Positions 41,565 through 50,088 of a stretch of DNA of 64,000 nucleotides are shown piece after piece. The notes under the pieces were generated by a model. The model had not been told where the DNA came from and made no database searches. It worked only from the letters and a program-made list of their open reading frames with translations. Each line of letters opens with the position of its first letter. The first letter of the stretch is position 1. The stretch is from Actinoplanes philippinensis. GTDB taxonomy: Bacteria; Actinomycetota; Actinomycetes; Mycobacteriales; Micromonosporaceae. Location of the stretch: the NCBI RefSeq assembly GCF_900113015.1, contig NZ_FONV01000008.1, positions 310,001-374,000 on the forward strand. Reading direction: 5' to 3'. The position numbers and the translations under genes were made by a program.

Positions 41565-42047
41565 ATGACCGACACCTCGAATGACGGCGAACTCGACCTG
41601 CTCGCCGTCCTGCCCCGGCTCTCCCAGCTCGGCACCGTCCTGAACCGCAGCCGGCTGATCGACCGGGCCACCGAGAGCGCCGGGCTCGGCCTGGACCGTC
41701 CTGGGCTTGGGGTGCTGGTCACGTTGCAGACCGGCGGGGGCCCGCTGCGGGTGGGGGAGATCGCCCGGCGCATGCAGGTCGTCGGCCCCCACGTGACCCG
41801 CCACGTTAACGAGCTGGAACGGCGCGGCCTGGTCCAGCGCGTCGCCGACCCGGACGATCGCCGCGCCCGCCTGGTCGAGCTGACCCCCGCCGGCAGCGAA
41901 GCGGTCGGCCGCTACATGCAGACGGTCCTCAGCACCCTCGGCGAGGCCCTCGCCGGCTGGTCCCCCGAGGACCGCCGCACGTTCGGCCGCCTGCTCGACC
42001 GCTTCGCCACCGACCTGACCACCCGCCTCAGCACCCTCGACGACTGA
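41565..42047 (+). CDS. MarR-family transcriptional regulator
   Basis: The product is 160 aa. The winged-helix core reads LRVGEIARRMQVVGPHVTRHVNELERRGLV followed by the wing RVADPDDRRARLVELTPAG. It should dimerise through its terminal helices and bind the palindrome directly upstream, repressing itself and the divergent monooxygenase. ATG 41565 is preferred. GTG 41562 and TTG 41556 are also possible. Confidence 0.92.
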   Translation: MTDTSNDGELDLLAVLPRLSQLGTVLNRSRLIDRATESAGLGLDRPGLGVLVTLQTGGGPLRVGEIARRMQVVGPHVTRHVNELERRGLVQRVADPDDRRARLVELTPAGSEAVGRYMQTVLSTLGEALAGWSPEDRRTFGRLLDRFATDLTTRLSTLDD

Positions 42048-42182
42048 CCCCCGCGCCCTCCGGTGTGGCGACCGGGCCCCGTGAAGACCGTCACCCGCGG
42101 GTGGTCCGGCGCAATCGCTCATCTACCGGGCCGGCCCGGCCGATGTGTGCAGGCGTCACACGGCCGACGAAGGGGGACCGCG

Positions 42183-44516
42183 ATGGGCAAGTCCACTGCC
42201 GCGATCGCGCGCCGGATGCCCGGCCCGGCCGGTATCTGCGCGTTTCTCGCGCTCATGGCCCTGGTGGCCACCGCTGTCAACCTGGAGCATCAGCGCACGC
42301 CCACGGTGCTGCTGTGGATCACCCTGCCGGTCTCGGCGCTGATCGCCCTGGCCTCGCTGGTGGCGATCGCCCGCCGCGACGATCTCACCCCGGTCGCCCG
42401 GCGGTTCTGGCGGCACACGGCGATCGGCACCGCGTTCGCGGCGGTGGGCGCCACCGTCAACGCGTACGACTGTGTGGTCGGCGGCGCCGCGGCGGCGGAC
42501 GTGTCGGTGGTCGCCGGCATCGGCTACGCCGGGGCGATCGTCGGGAACCTGTGGGCCATGGCGCGCCTGCCGCTGAAGGTCTCCGGCCGGGGCAGCATGC
42601 TGCGGGTGGGCCTGGACGGCCTGGTCGTGCTGCTCGCCACCGGCTCCTACTCCTGGCACTTCGTGACCCGCCCGGTCGTGCAGGAGGCCGGCTTCACCCC
42701 CGCCGCACTGGTCAGCGGGACGGTGTTCCTGGCGCTGAACCTGCTGGCCCTGATGGCCTTCGGCAAGGTCGCCCTCGCCGGGCGCAGCCACCTGGCCCCG
42801 GGTGTGCTGCCGATGATGGCGCTCGGCATGGCCTCCGGCATGGTGAGTTCGCTGCTGCTGCAGAAGTACGCCGTCGACCGCCCGTGGCTGGCCGCGTCGC
42901 AGGTGTCCGTCCCGGTGGCGATGCTCTGCGCGGTGCTGGCCGGTCGCGCGCAGCTCCGGGCGGTCGCCCGCGGCGCCGGGCCGACGCGGGCCGTGCGCCG
43001 GCTGCCGGTGTGGCTGCCGTACCTGGCGATCGTCGCGGTGTACGCCCTGCTGGTCCACATGGTCGCGGTCGGCGACTCGGACGCGCTGCTGTTCGTGGTG
43101 CTGGCCGGCGTGCTGACCGCCCTGGTCGCGACCCGGCAGCAGACGGTCTTCCGGGAGAACGCGAACCTGGTCGCCCGCCTCGACCACGGCGCCACCCACG
43201 ACACCCTCACCGGGCTGCCCAACCGGGCCCTGTTCACCGAACGCCTCGACGAGGCGCTCGCGGCCAGCCACACCGGGCGGCCGGTCAGCGTCGCCCTGAT
43301 CGACCTCGACGACTTCAAGGCCGTCAACGACACCCTCGGCCACGGCGTCGGCGACGCGCTGCTGATCGCGGTCGCCGACCGGCTGGCCGCCGCCGTCCGC
43401 AAGGAGGACACGGTGGCCCGGCTCGGCGGTGACGAGTTCGTGGTGGTGCTGGACGGCATGGACCCGGACAACGCCTCGGCGGCGGCCGGCCGGCTGATCG
43501 CCGCGCTGGCCGAGCCGGTGGTGGCCGGCGACCACGAGCTGCTGGTCCGTGCCAGCATCGGCGTCGCGGGCGGGCACAGCGGGGAGAACGCCGCGGACCT
43601 GCTGCGGCGCGCCGACATCGCGATGTACGCCGCCAAGCACCACGGTGGCAGCAACGTCGAGCAGTACACCGAGGGCATGGCCGCCTCGATCGCCGACTCC
43701 GCCGCCATCGGCGCCCAGTTGCAGCACGCCATCAACGAGGGCCAGATGTTCCTCGAGTACCAGCCGATCGTCACCCTCGACGGGGGCCGGCTCAAGGGCG
43801 TCGAGGCGCTCGTCCGCTGGAACCACCCGGCTCGCGGGATCGTGCCGCCGATCGAGTTCATCCCGGTCGCCGAGCGCACCGGCCTGATCGTCCCGCTCGG
43901 CGACTGGGTGCTGCTCGAAGCCTGCCGGCAGCTGGCCGCGTGGCGCGACGAGCTCGGCGACCTCGGCCCGGGCATCGTCAACGTCAACGTCAGCGCCCGG
44001 CAGCTGCGCGACCCCGGCTACGTCGGCCGGGTGGCCGCGACGCTCTCCGAGACCGGCCTGCCGCCGCACCGGCTCACCCTGGAGATCACCGAGAGCACCG
44101 CCGTCGCGCTCGGCGAGTCGGTCGGCGCGCTCGACGACCTGCGCCGGATGGGCATCCGGATCGCGCTCGACGACTTCGGCACCGGCCAGTCGACGCTCAC
44201 CCTGCTCCACGAGCTGCCGGTGGACCAGCTGAAACTGGACCGCTCGTTCACCCAGGGCACCGACACCGGACGCCGTGACACCATGCCGTCCGCGGTGATC
44301 GCGCTGGCCGAGGCGGTCGGCCTGGACCTGGTCGCCGAGGGTGTGGAGAACCGGGACCAGGCGGATCGGCTGGCCGTTCTCGGATACCAGTACGCGCAGG
44401 GCTACCACTTCGCCCGGCCGCTGTCGCCGGACGCCGTCACCGCGATGGTGGCCGCGCTGCCCAAGCCGTCATCCGGCGAGACGGGCGCCGCGGACCTGAC
44501 CGCCGCGCTCGTGTAG
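42183..44516 (+). CDS. Membrane GGDEF-EAL protein (c-di-GMP cyclase/phosphodiesterase)
   Basis: The product is 777 aa. About nine to ten hydrophobic helices fill residues 15-320 and form an unclassified membrane sensor. The GGDEF domain (about 340-500) has LTGLPNRALF and the active-site LGGDEFVVV. The EAL domain (about 515-765) has GVEALVRWNHP, NVNVSARQL, LEITES, LDDFGTGQST and VAEGVE. Both active sites look intact, so it could make and degrade c-di-GMP. AGGGGGA precedes ATG 42183. Its last 48 bases overlap the convergent sigma-factor gene. Confidence 0.94.
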   Translation: MGKSTAAIARRMPGPAGICAFLALMALVATAVNLEHQRTPTVLLWITLPVSALIALASLVAIARRDDLTPVARRFWRHTAIGTAFAAVGATVNAYDCVVGGAAAADVSVVAGIGYAGAIVGNLWAMARLPLKVSGRGSMLRVGLDGLVVLLATGSYSWHFVTRPVVQEAGFTPAALVSGTVFLALNLLALMAFGKVALAGRSHLAPGVLPMMALGMASGMVSSLLLQKYAVDRPWLAASQVSVPVAMLCAVLAGRAQLRAVARGAGPTRAVRRLPVWLPYLAIVAVYALLVHMVAVGDSDALLFVVLAGVLTALVATRQQTVFRENANLVARLDHGATHDTLTGLPNRALFTERLDEALAASHTGRPVSVALIDLDDFKAVNDTLGHGVGDALLIAVADRLAAAVRKEDTVARLGGDEFVVVLDGMDPDNASAAAGRLIAALAEPVVAGDHELLVRASIGVAGGHSGENAADLLRRADIAMYAAKHHGGSNVEQYTEGMAASIADSAAIGAQLQHAINEGQMFLEYQPIVTLDGGRLKGVEALVRWNHPARGIVPPIEFIPVAERTGLIVPLGDWVLLEACRQLAAWRDELGDLGPGIVNVNVSARQLRDPGYVGRVAATLSETGLPPHRLTLEITESTAVALGESVGALDDLRRMGIRIALDDFGTGQSTLTLLHELPVDQLKLDRSFTQGTDTGRRDTMPSAVIALAEAVGLDLVAEGVENRDQADRLAVLGYQYAQGYHFARPLSPDAVTAMVAALPKPSSGETGAADLTAALV

Positions 44517-45302
44517 CAGCCACGTGTGGGTGGTGGTCTCCCAGACGGTGACGTCCGGGGCGGCCACCACCTCGACCAGCCGGTGCCCGGCGCCGTCGCG
44601 GCGCAGGGCCTCCACCACGGAGGTCACGCCGGTGGTGCGGCGGCCGTCCGGCCAGCACACGGTGGCCTGGTGGGACCAGCGGGCCCGGACGGGGTACGGC
44701 AGCGGCCCGCCCGCCAGGATCGCCGACGCCTCGGCATGGCGCAGGGTGGTCAGCGCCGCCGACTCGGCGTGCCGCTCGTCGCGGACCCGCGGCAGGATCG
44801 CCGCCAGTTGCCGCCGGGCCTCGCTGAGCCGGCTGCGGACCGTGCCGACCGGGATCACGCACAGGCCGGCGATCCGCTCGTAGGAGTTGCGCTCGGTGAA
44901 GTACCGCAACATCGTCACCGGCCGCAGCGCGGGCGACAGCCGGGCCATCGCGTGCCGCACCCAGTCGCGGTCGGCATACCGGTCCAGGTCGGCGTCGGCC
45001 CCGACGACCGGCTCCTCACCGGCGGCCTCCAGCGGCACGGCCCGCGGCTCCCGCAGCCGGGACCGGCAGATGTTGCGCACGATCGCGTGCAGCCAGAACC
45101 GCACGGCCGCCGGGTCGCGCAGCTGGCCGATCCGGGTGAGCGCCGTGATCGCCGCCTCCTGGCACACGTCGTCGGCGTCCGGCCCGGGTCCCAGGATCTG
45201 GCACGCCACCGACCGCATTCCGGCGTAGTGCGCCTGGAACAGCGTGGTGAGGCTGGCCACGTCACCCCGCTGGGCGGCGCGCACGAGCAGTTCGGTGTCC
45301 AT
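44469..45302 (-). CDS. ECF sigma factor with extra C-terminal domain
   Basis: The product is 277 aa. Sigma2 is at about 18-85 (GPDADDVCQEAAITALTRIG and FWLHAIVRNICRSRL) and sigma4 at about 115-165 (LSPALRPVTMLRYF and IPVGTVRSRLSEARRQL). About 100 further residues (from SAALTTLRHAEA to the end) contain strands such as SHQATVCWPDGRRTTGV and HRLVEVVAAPDVTVWE, which look like a SnoaL/NTF2-like domain as in ECF41-type sigma factors. No anti-sigma gene is adjacent. In such groups the C-terminal domain modulates activity directly. Confidence 0.85.
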   Translation of the reverse strand: MDTELLVRAAQRGDVASLTTLFQAHYAGMRSVACQILGPGPDADDVCQEAAITALTRIGQLRDPAAVRFWLHAIVRNICRSRLREPRAVPLEAAGEEPVVGADADLDRYADRDWVRHAMARLSPALRPVTMLRYFTERNSYERIAGLCVIPVGTVRSRLSEARRQLAAILPRVRDERHAESAALTTLRHAEASAILAGGPLPYPVRARWSHQATVCWPDGRRTTGVTSVVEALRRDGAGHRLVEVVAAPDVTVWETTTHTWLLHERGGQVRGARLAG

Positions 45303-45338
45303 GGCGCTCGAACCTAGGGACAGCCACTGGAGGATTTG

Positions 45339-46421
45339 TTGACGTCACGGACCGAACTTTCCGCTTCCACGGCCCGTCTGGTGGACGTGAACAATCCGCC
45401 CCCCGCCGCACACGTCCACTACGACAACGATGCCGACCTGTCGATCATCCAGGGCCGCAAGGTCGCGGTGATCGGCTACGGCAGCCAGGGCCACGCGCAC
45501 GCCCTGTCGCTGCGTGACTCCGGCGCCGACGTCGTCGTCGGCCTCCCCGAGGGCTCGAGGAGCCGCCCGAAAGCCGAGGAGCAGGGCCTGCCGGTCCGGA
45601 CCTCCGCCGGGGCCGCCGCCTGGGCCGACGTCATCATGCTGCTCGCACCGGACACCGCCCAGCGTGCCATCTACGCCGAGTCGATCGCCCCGCACCTGAC
45701 CGCCGGCAAGGCGCTGTTCTTCGGCCACGGCCTCAACATCAGGTTCGAGCTGATCAAGCCGCCCGCCGACGTCACCGTCGCGATGGTCGCGCCGAAAGGG
45801 CCGGGACATCTGGTACGCCGCCAGTTCGCCGACGGCAAGGGCGTGCCCTGTCTCGTCGCCGTCGAGCAGGACCCCACCGGCGACGGCCTGGCCCTGGCGC
45901 TGTCGTACGCCAAGGCGATCGGCGGCACCCGCGCCGGCGTGATCGAGACGACGTTCACCGAGGAGACCGAGACCGACCTGTTCGGGGAACAGGCGGTGCT
46001 CGCCGGCGGGGTCAGCGCCCTCGTGCAGACCGGCTTCGAGGTGCTCACCGAGGCCGGCTACGCCCCGGAGATCGCCTACTTCGAGTGCCTGCACGAGCTG
46101 AAACTGATCGTCGACCTGATGTACGAGGGCGGCCTGGCCCGGATGCGGTACAGCGTCTCGGACACCGCCGAGTTCGGGGACTACGTCTCCGGCCCGCGCG
46201 TGATCAACGCGGCCGTCAAGGAGGAGATGCGGCGGATCCTCGACGACATCCGCTCCGGCGAGTTCACCCGGCAGCTGATCGCCGACGACGACGCGGGGCG
46301 GCCGCTGCTCACCGGGTTCCGCGAGCGGGCCGCCGAACACCCGATCGAGATCACCGGCGATCGGCTGCGGGCCATGATGAGCTGGGTGAACCGGCCGATC
46401 AGCGAGACGGCCCCGGCATGA
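45339..46421 (+). CDS. ilvC: Ketol-acid reductoisomerase (class I), stand-alone copy
   Basis: The product is about 360 aa. It catalyses the isomerisation and NADPH-dependent reduction of acetolactate in valine/leucine/isoleucine synthesis. Landmarks are AVIGYGSQGHAHALSLRDSG (Rossmann loop), the cofactor loop GLPEGSRSR, FFGHGLNIRF, MVAPKGPGHLVRRQF, FGEQAVLAGG and ECLHELKLIVDLMYEGG with magnesium-binding Glu residues. TTG 45339 has GGAGGA five bases upstream. GTG 45381 or 45387 would remove an atypical N-terminal tail. No ilvB/ilvN/ilvD gene is near. Its TGA overlaps the next ATG, so it is coupled to the hydrolase-TPR gene. Confidence 0.92.
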   Translation: MTSRTELSASTARLVDVNNPPPAAHVHYDNDADLSIIQGRKVAVIGYGSQGHAHALSLRDSGADVVVGLPEGSRSRPKAEEQGLPVRTSAGAAAWADVIMLLAPDTAQRAIYAESIAPHLTAGKALFFGHGLNIRFELIKPPADVTVAMVAPKGPGHLVRRQFADGKGVPCLVAVEQDPTGDGLALALSYAKAIGGTRAGVIETTFTEETETDLFGEQAVLAGGVSALVQTGFEVLTEAGYAPEIAYFECLHELKLIVDLMYEGGLARMRYSVSDTAEFGDYVSGPRVINAAVKEEMRRILDDIRSGEFTRQLIADDDAGRPLLTGFRERAAEHPIEITGDRLRAMMSWVNRPISETAPA

Positions 46422-47983
46422 CCGGCACCTGCTTCGTCACCGTCGGCGGCACGCGTCTGGCGTACCACGTCGCCGGTGACGGCCCGGTGATGATCGTCCA
46501 CCCGGGCGGCCCCGGCGTCGAGTACTCCTACCTGCGGGTCCCGCAGCTGGAGGAGACCTTCACCATGGTGTACGTGGAACCGGCCGGCACCGGCGCATCG
46601 GACCCGTTGCCGGAGCACGCCACCTACGCCGACACCTACGCCGACCTGCTGCACGGGCTCGTCGAGCACCTCGGCGTCCCGGCCGTGCACCTGCTCGGCC
46701 ACTCGCACGGCGGGGTCGTCGCCCAGCGGTACGCGCTGCGCCACCCCGACCGGGTCGCCGGGCTCGTCCTCTACAGCTCCACCCCGGTCACCGACGCCGC
46801 GTTCTGGGCCGAGGGCACCCGGCAGGGGGCCGCCTACCCGCGGCGTCACCCGGAGATCCCGGAGGCGGCGGCCGCGGCCGCCGCCCTGGAGGAGCCCCCG
46901 ACGGAGCAGACCGAGGCCGCCAAGTCGGCGTGGATGAGCGCCGTCCTGCCGGTGTACTTCGCCGACTTCTGGGGACGCCGCGCCGAGTTCGAGCCGTTGC
47001 GTGCCGGCATCCGGTCGTGGCCGGTCGACGTCGACTCGACGGCTGTCGACTTCCGGCCGCGACTGCCGGAGATCACCGCGCCGACCCTGGTGGTGACCGG
47101 TCGGCACGACTTCATCTGCGGACCCGGGTGGGCGGCGATGCTGCACGACGGCATCGCCGGGTCCCGGCTGGTGATCCTGCCGGACAGCGGGCACTTCGGG
47201 CACCTGGAGGAGCCGGAGGCGTTCGCCGCCGCGGTCCGCGAGCTGCGCGACGAGAGCTTCCGGGCCGGTGTGCGCGGCGCGTTCCGGCGGGGGGACACCG
47301 CCGAGGCGCGGCGGCTGGCCGAGGAGGAGCTGCGGCGGGACGGCGAGCCGGCGGGGCGGGTCGAGGCGTTGTACGCGCTGGCCCGTCTCGCCCTGCGCGA
47401 CGGCGACCTGCCCGCCGCCGAGCGGCTGGCCTCCGCCGCCCTGGACATCGCCGTGGAAACCGGCGACCGCGCCCTCCAGGAGCGGCCCCGGCACGTGCTC
47501 GCCGCGGTGGCCCGGCTCGCCGGCGACCTCGACCTGGCCCGGGAACGCTACCTGGCCAGCATCGAGCTCAACGACGAGCTGAACCGGCCCGAGGTGGTCA
47601 ACTCGGAGTTCTACAACCTGGCCTTCGTCGAGCTGCGCCGCGGCGACGTGGACCTGGCACGGGAGTTGTTCGCCGAGGTCGGGCAGCGGGTGTTCGCCAA
47701 CGGCTGGCGCTCGTTCGTGCCCTACCTGGGTATCGCCGCCGCCGCGCTGGCCGCCGCCGACGGCGACCACACCCGGGCGGCCCGGATGATCGGGTTCACC
47801 GACAGCGCCTACGCCACGATCGGGCAGGTGCCGGACCCCGACGACGCGGTGGAGCTTAGCCGGGCCCGGGACGCCGCCGTCGCCGCGCTCGGCGAGGACC
47901 GGTTCGCGTTCGCCTACGCGGACGGGGCGGTGCTGGAGCCCGGGGCGGCGTTCGGTCTCGACTGGAGTGACGCCCGCACGTAG
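46418..47983 (+). CDS. Alpha/beta-hydrolase fused to a C-terminal TPR region
   Basis: The product is 521 aa. Residues 1-275 form an alpha/beta-hydrolase: HPGGPGVEYSYLR (oxyanion/HGGPG type), LLGHSHGGVVAQ (Ser), a TLVVTGRHDFICGP acid strand and ILPDSGHFGHLEEPE (His). Residues about 280-500 are helical TPR-like repeats (RRLAEEELRRDG, YALARLALRDGD, YNLAFVELRRGD) ending in ALGEDRFAFAYADGAVL, as seen at the C-terminus of LuxR- and AfsR-type regulators. It has no signal peptide. Its 3' end overlaps the convergent AfsR-like gene by 70 bp. Confidence 0.87.
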   Translation: MTGTCFVTVGGTRLAYHVAGDGPVMIVHPGGPGVEYSYLRVPQLEETFTMVYVEPAGTGASDPLPEHATYADTYADLLHGLVEHLGVPAVHLLGHSHGGVVAQRYALRHPDRVAGLVLYSSTPVTDAAFWAEGTRQGAAYPRRHPEIPEAAAAAAALEEPPTEQTEAAKSAWMSAVLPVYFADFWGRRAEFEPLRAGIRSWPVDVDSTAVDFRPRLPEITAPTLVVTGRHDFICGPGWAAMLHDGIAGSRLVILPDSGHFGHLEEPEAFAAAVRELRDESFRAGVRGAFRRGDTAEARRLAEEELRRDGEPAGRVEALYALARLALRDGDLPAAERLASAALDIAVETGDRALQERPRHVLAAVARLAGDLDLARERYLASIELNDELNRPEVVNSEFYNLAFVELRRGDVDLARELFAEVGQRVFANGWRSFVPYLGIAAAALAAADGDHTRAARMIGFTDSAYATIGQVPDPDDAVELSRARDAAVAALGEDRFAFAYADGAVLEPGAAFGLDWSDART

Positions 47984-50088
47984 CGGGCGGCGTCGCCGGC
48001 GACCGAGGGGTGCGCAAGCCGCAGAGCACCGGCCAGCGACCAGGCGGTGTCCGCGTCACCACGGTCGGCTGCCACCCGTACCGCCTCGGTCAGCTCCTGC
48101 CGGTGTCCCGCGAACCAGGCGGCGGCCCGCTCCACGGTGACCGGGATGTCCGGTCGCGTGCCGGCCGGGACCGATCCGGTCCCGGCCGGTGCGAGCGCCG
48201 CCTGCGCGTCGAGGCCCGCGTCGAGGTAATGCCGCAGCAGCCGGCCCACCGCCGCCTCCCGCTCGGCCGGGCCGTCCACCGTGTCGAGAAGCTCCTCGGC
48301 GTACGCCCGGACCAGCACATGGACCACGAAACGCCCGTCGTCGTGCTCGTCGATCAGCGCCGCCGCGGCCAGCTCCTCCAGATCGGACCGGGTACGGGAC
48401 GGATCGTCGCCGGTGAGCCCGGCGGCCGTCCCGGCGGTGACCGCCGGAGTGAACGCCGCCGACAGCAACCGGAACAGCCGGGCCGCACCCGCGCTGAGCT
48501 GCCGGTACGACCAGGCGAACGCGGTACGCGGGTCGGGCGTCCCGGTGCCGGCCGGGAAGGCCTGCAGCCGCCGGTCGCTGTCGCGCAGCTCGGCGGCGAC
48601 CGACTCCAGTGACAGGGTGGGCCGGGCGGCCAGCCGCGCGGCCAGAATCGCCAGGGCCAGCGGCAGCCGCCCGCACAGCTCGGCGATCTCGTCCACCAGG
48701 TCCGCCGGCGCCGGGCCGGGAAGCCGCCGCAGCACCAACTCCTGCGCCGACGCCGGATCCGGCACGTCGACGCGGAGCAGGTGCGCGCCGTCGAAGGCGG
48801 CCAGCCCCAGCAGCGGGCTGCGGCTGGTCAGCAGCACCAGGCTGTGCGCCGAGTTCGGCAGCAGCGGGCGGACCTGGGCCGGATCGTGCACATTGTCCAG
48901 CAGCACCAGGATCCGCCGGCCCGCCGTCAGGCTGCGGTAGGCGCCCACCCGCGCGTCGAACGTCCCCGGCAGCTGCGCGGTGGGCACGCCCAGCCCGTAC
49001 AGCAGGGCGGCCAGCGCGTCCCCGGCCAGCAGATCCTCGTCGTCGAGGTCGCCGCGCAGGTCCAGATAGAGCTGCCCGTCGGTGAACCGGCCGGCGTGCC
49101 GGTGCGCGACGTGCGCGGCCAGGGTCGACTTGCCGACGCCGCCCATCCCGTCGAGCGCCACGATCAGCGGGGCGGTACGGCCGTCACGGTCCATCCCGGC
49201 GACCAGCGTGTCGAGGGTGGCGATCTCCGGGGCGCGGCCCGCGAACGACGGCAGATCCGGTGGCAGCTGCGCCGGGCGTACCAGATGGGGGATCTCCCGG
49301 CCCGGAGGGCTGTCCGCCGGCGCGGGCAGATCCTGGGTGAGCACCCGCCGGTGCGCCTCCTCCAGAGTCTGGCCGGGATCGATGCCGAGGTCGTCGGCGA
49401 GGCGCTGCCGGATGGTGCGGTAGGTGCTCAGCGCCTCGGCCTGGCGCCCGGCCATGGCCAGCGCGGTGATCAGCCGGGCGTGCACGAACTCGTTCAGGGT
49501 GCCCAGCGTGGCGGCCAGCCGCAGCGGCCCGAGCACCGGCGCGGGCCGCCGCAACCGGAACGCGACGTCGGCTGCCGCGATCGCCGCGTCACAGAACTCG
49601 CCGTCGATCGCCGCGAACGTGGCCGCCGCCCCGGCGCTCTCGGCCAGCGCGTCACCGGCCGGGCCGTGGCACAGGCGCAGCGCGTCGGCGTAGCGGTCCA
49701 GCGCCTCCCCGGGCCGGTCCGTGCCGTCCAGCGCCCGGCTCTCGGCGATCAGCTCGCGGAACGCGGCCAGGTCGAGGACTTCCGGCCCGGCCGCGAGGCG
49801 ATATCCGCCGGCGGTGCGCAACAGATAGGAGCCGGGGGTACGCAACGCCAGCTCCGGTTCGAGCAGACGACGCAGCGCGCCCACGTACTTGTGGATGACG
49901 TTCACGGCGCTCGGCGGCGCGCTGAGGCCCCAGATCGACGCGGTCAGGTCCGCCACGCTCACCGGATGGCCGACGTTCGCCAGCAGCACCGCGAGCAGGC
50001 AGCGCTGCTGACGCGGCCCCAGATCGATCTCCAGGTCGCCGCGCCACACCCGCAGCGGGCCCATGATCTGCAGTCGCAGCCCGGTCAA
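47914..50088 (-). CDS. AfsR/SARP-family regulator with NB-ARC ATPase, lacking the TPR region
   Basis: The product is 724 aa. The N-terminal OmpR-like DNA-binding domain (about 1-90, LRLQIMGPLRVW, PRQQRCLLAVLLAN) and a BTAD domain (about 95-240, LDLAAFRELIAES to LADDLGIDPGQTLEEAHRRVL) define a SARP. The NB-ARC ATPase has FAGRAPEIATLD, Walker A DGMGGVGKSTLAAH, Walker B ILVLLDNV and LVLLTSRSPLLGL. After the ARC helices it stops at about the point where AfsR normally enters its TPR array. Start TTG 50088 overlaps the stop of the upstream hydrolase (TTGA). ATG 50064 would cut the first beta-strand. Confidence 0.87.
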   Translation of the reverse strand: MTGLRLQIMGPLRVWRGDLEIDLGPRQQRCLLAVLLANVGHPVSVADLTASIWGLSAPPSAVNVIHKYVGALRRLLEPELALRTPGSYLLRTAGGYRLAAGPEVLDLAAFRELIAESRALDGTDRPGEALDRYADALRLCHGPAGDALAESAGAAATFAAIDGEFCDAAIAAADVAFRLRRPAPVLGPLRLAATLGTLNEFVHARLITALAMAGRQAEALSTYRTIRQRLADDLGIDPGQTLEEAHRRVLTQDLPAPADSPPGREIPHLVRPAQLPPDLPSFAGRAPEIATLDTLVAGMDRDGRTAPLIVALDGMGGVGKSTLAAHVAHRHAGRFTDGQLYLDLRGDLDDEDLLAGDALAALLYGLGVPTAQLPGTFDARVGAYRSLTAGRRILVLLDNVHDPAQVRPLLPNSAHSLVLLTSRSPLLGLAAFDGAHLLRVDVPDPASAQELVLRRLPGPAPADLVDEIAELCGRLPLALAILAARLAARPTLSLESVAAELRDSDRRLQAFPAGTGTPDPRTAFAWSYRQLSAGAARLFRLLSAAFTPAVTAGTAAGLTGDDPSRTRSDLEELAAAALIDEHDDGRFVVHVLVRAYAEELLDTVDGPAEREAAVGRLLRHYLDAGLDAQAALAPAGTGSVPAGTRPDIPVTVERAAAWFAGHRQELTEAVRVAADRGDADTAWSLAGALRLAHPSVAGDAARYVRASLQSRPNAAPGSSTAPSA

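Noticed and set aside
42156..44408. Long minus-strand open frame (about 750 codons) opposite the GGDEF-EAL gene
   Set aside because: It is a shadow frame caused by high GC. Its translation is rich in Arg, Gly, His and Val without any domain, while the plus strand encodes a complete GGDEF-EAL protein.
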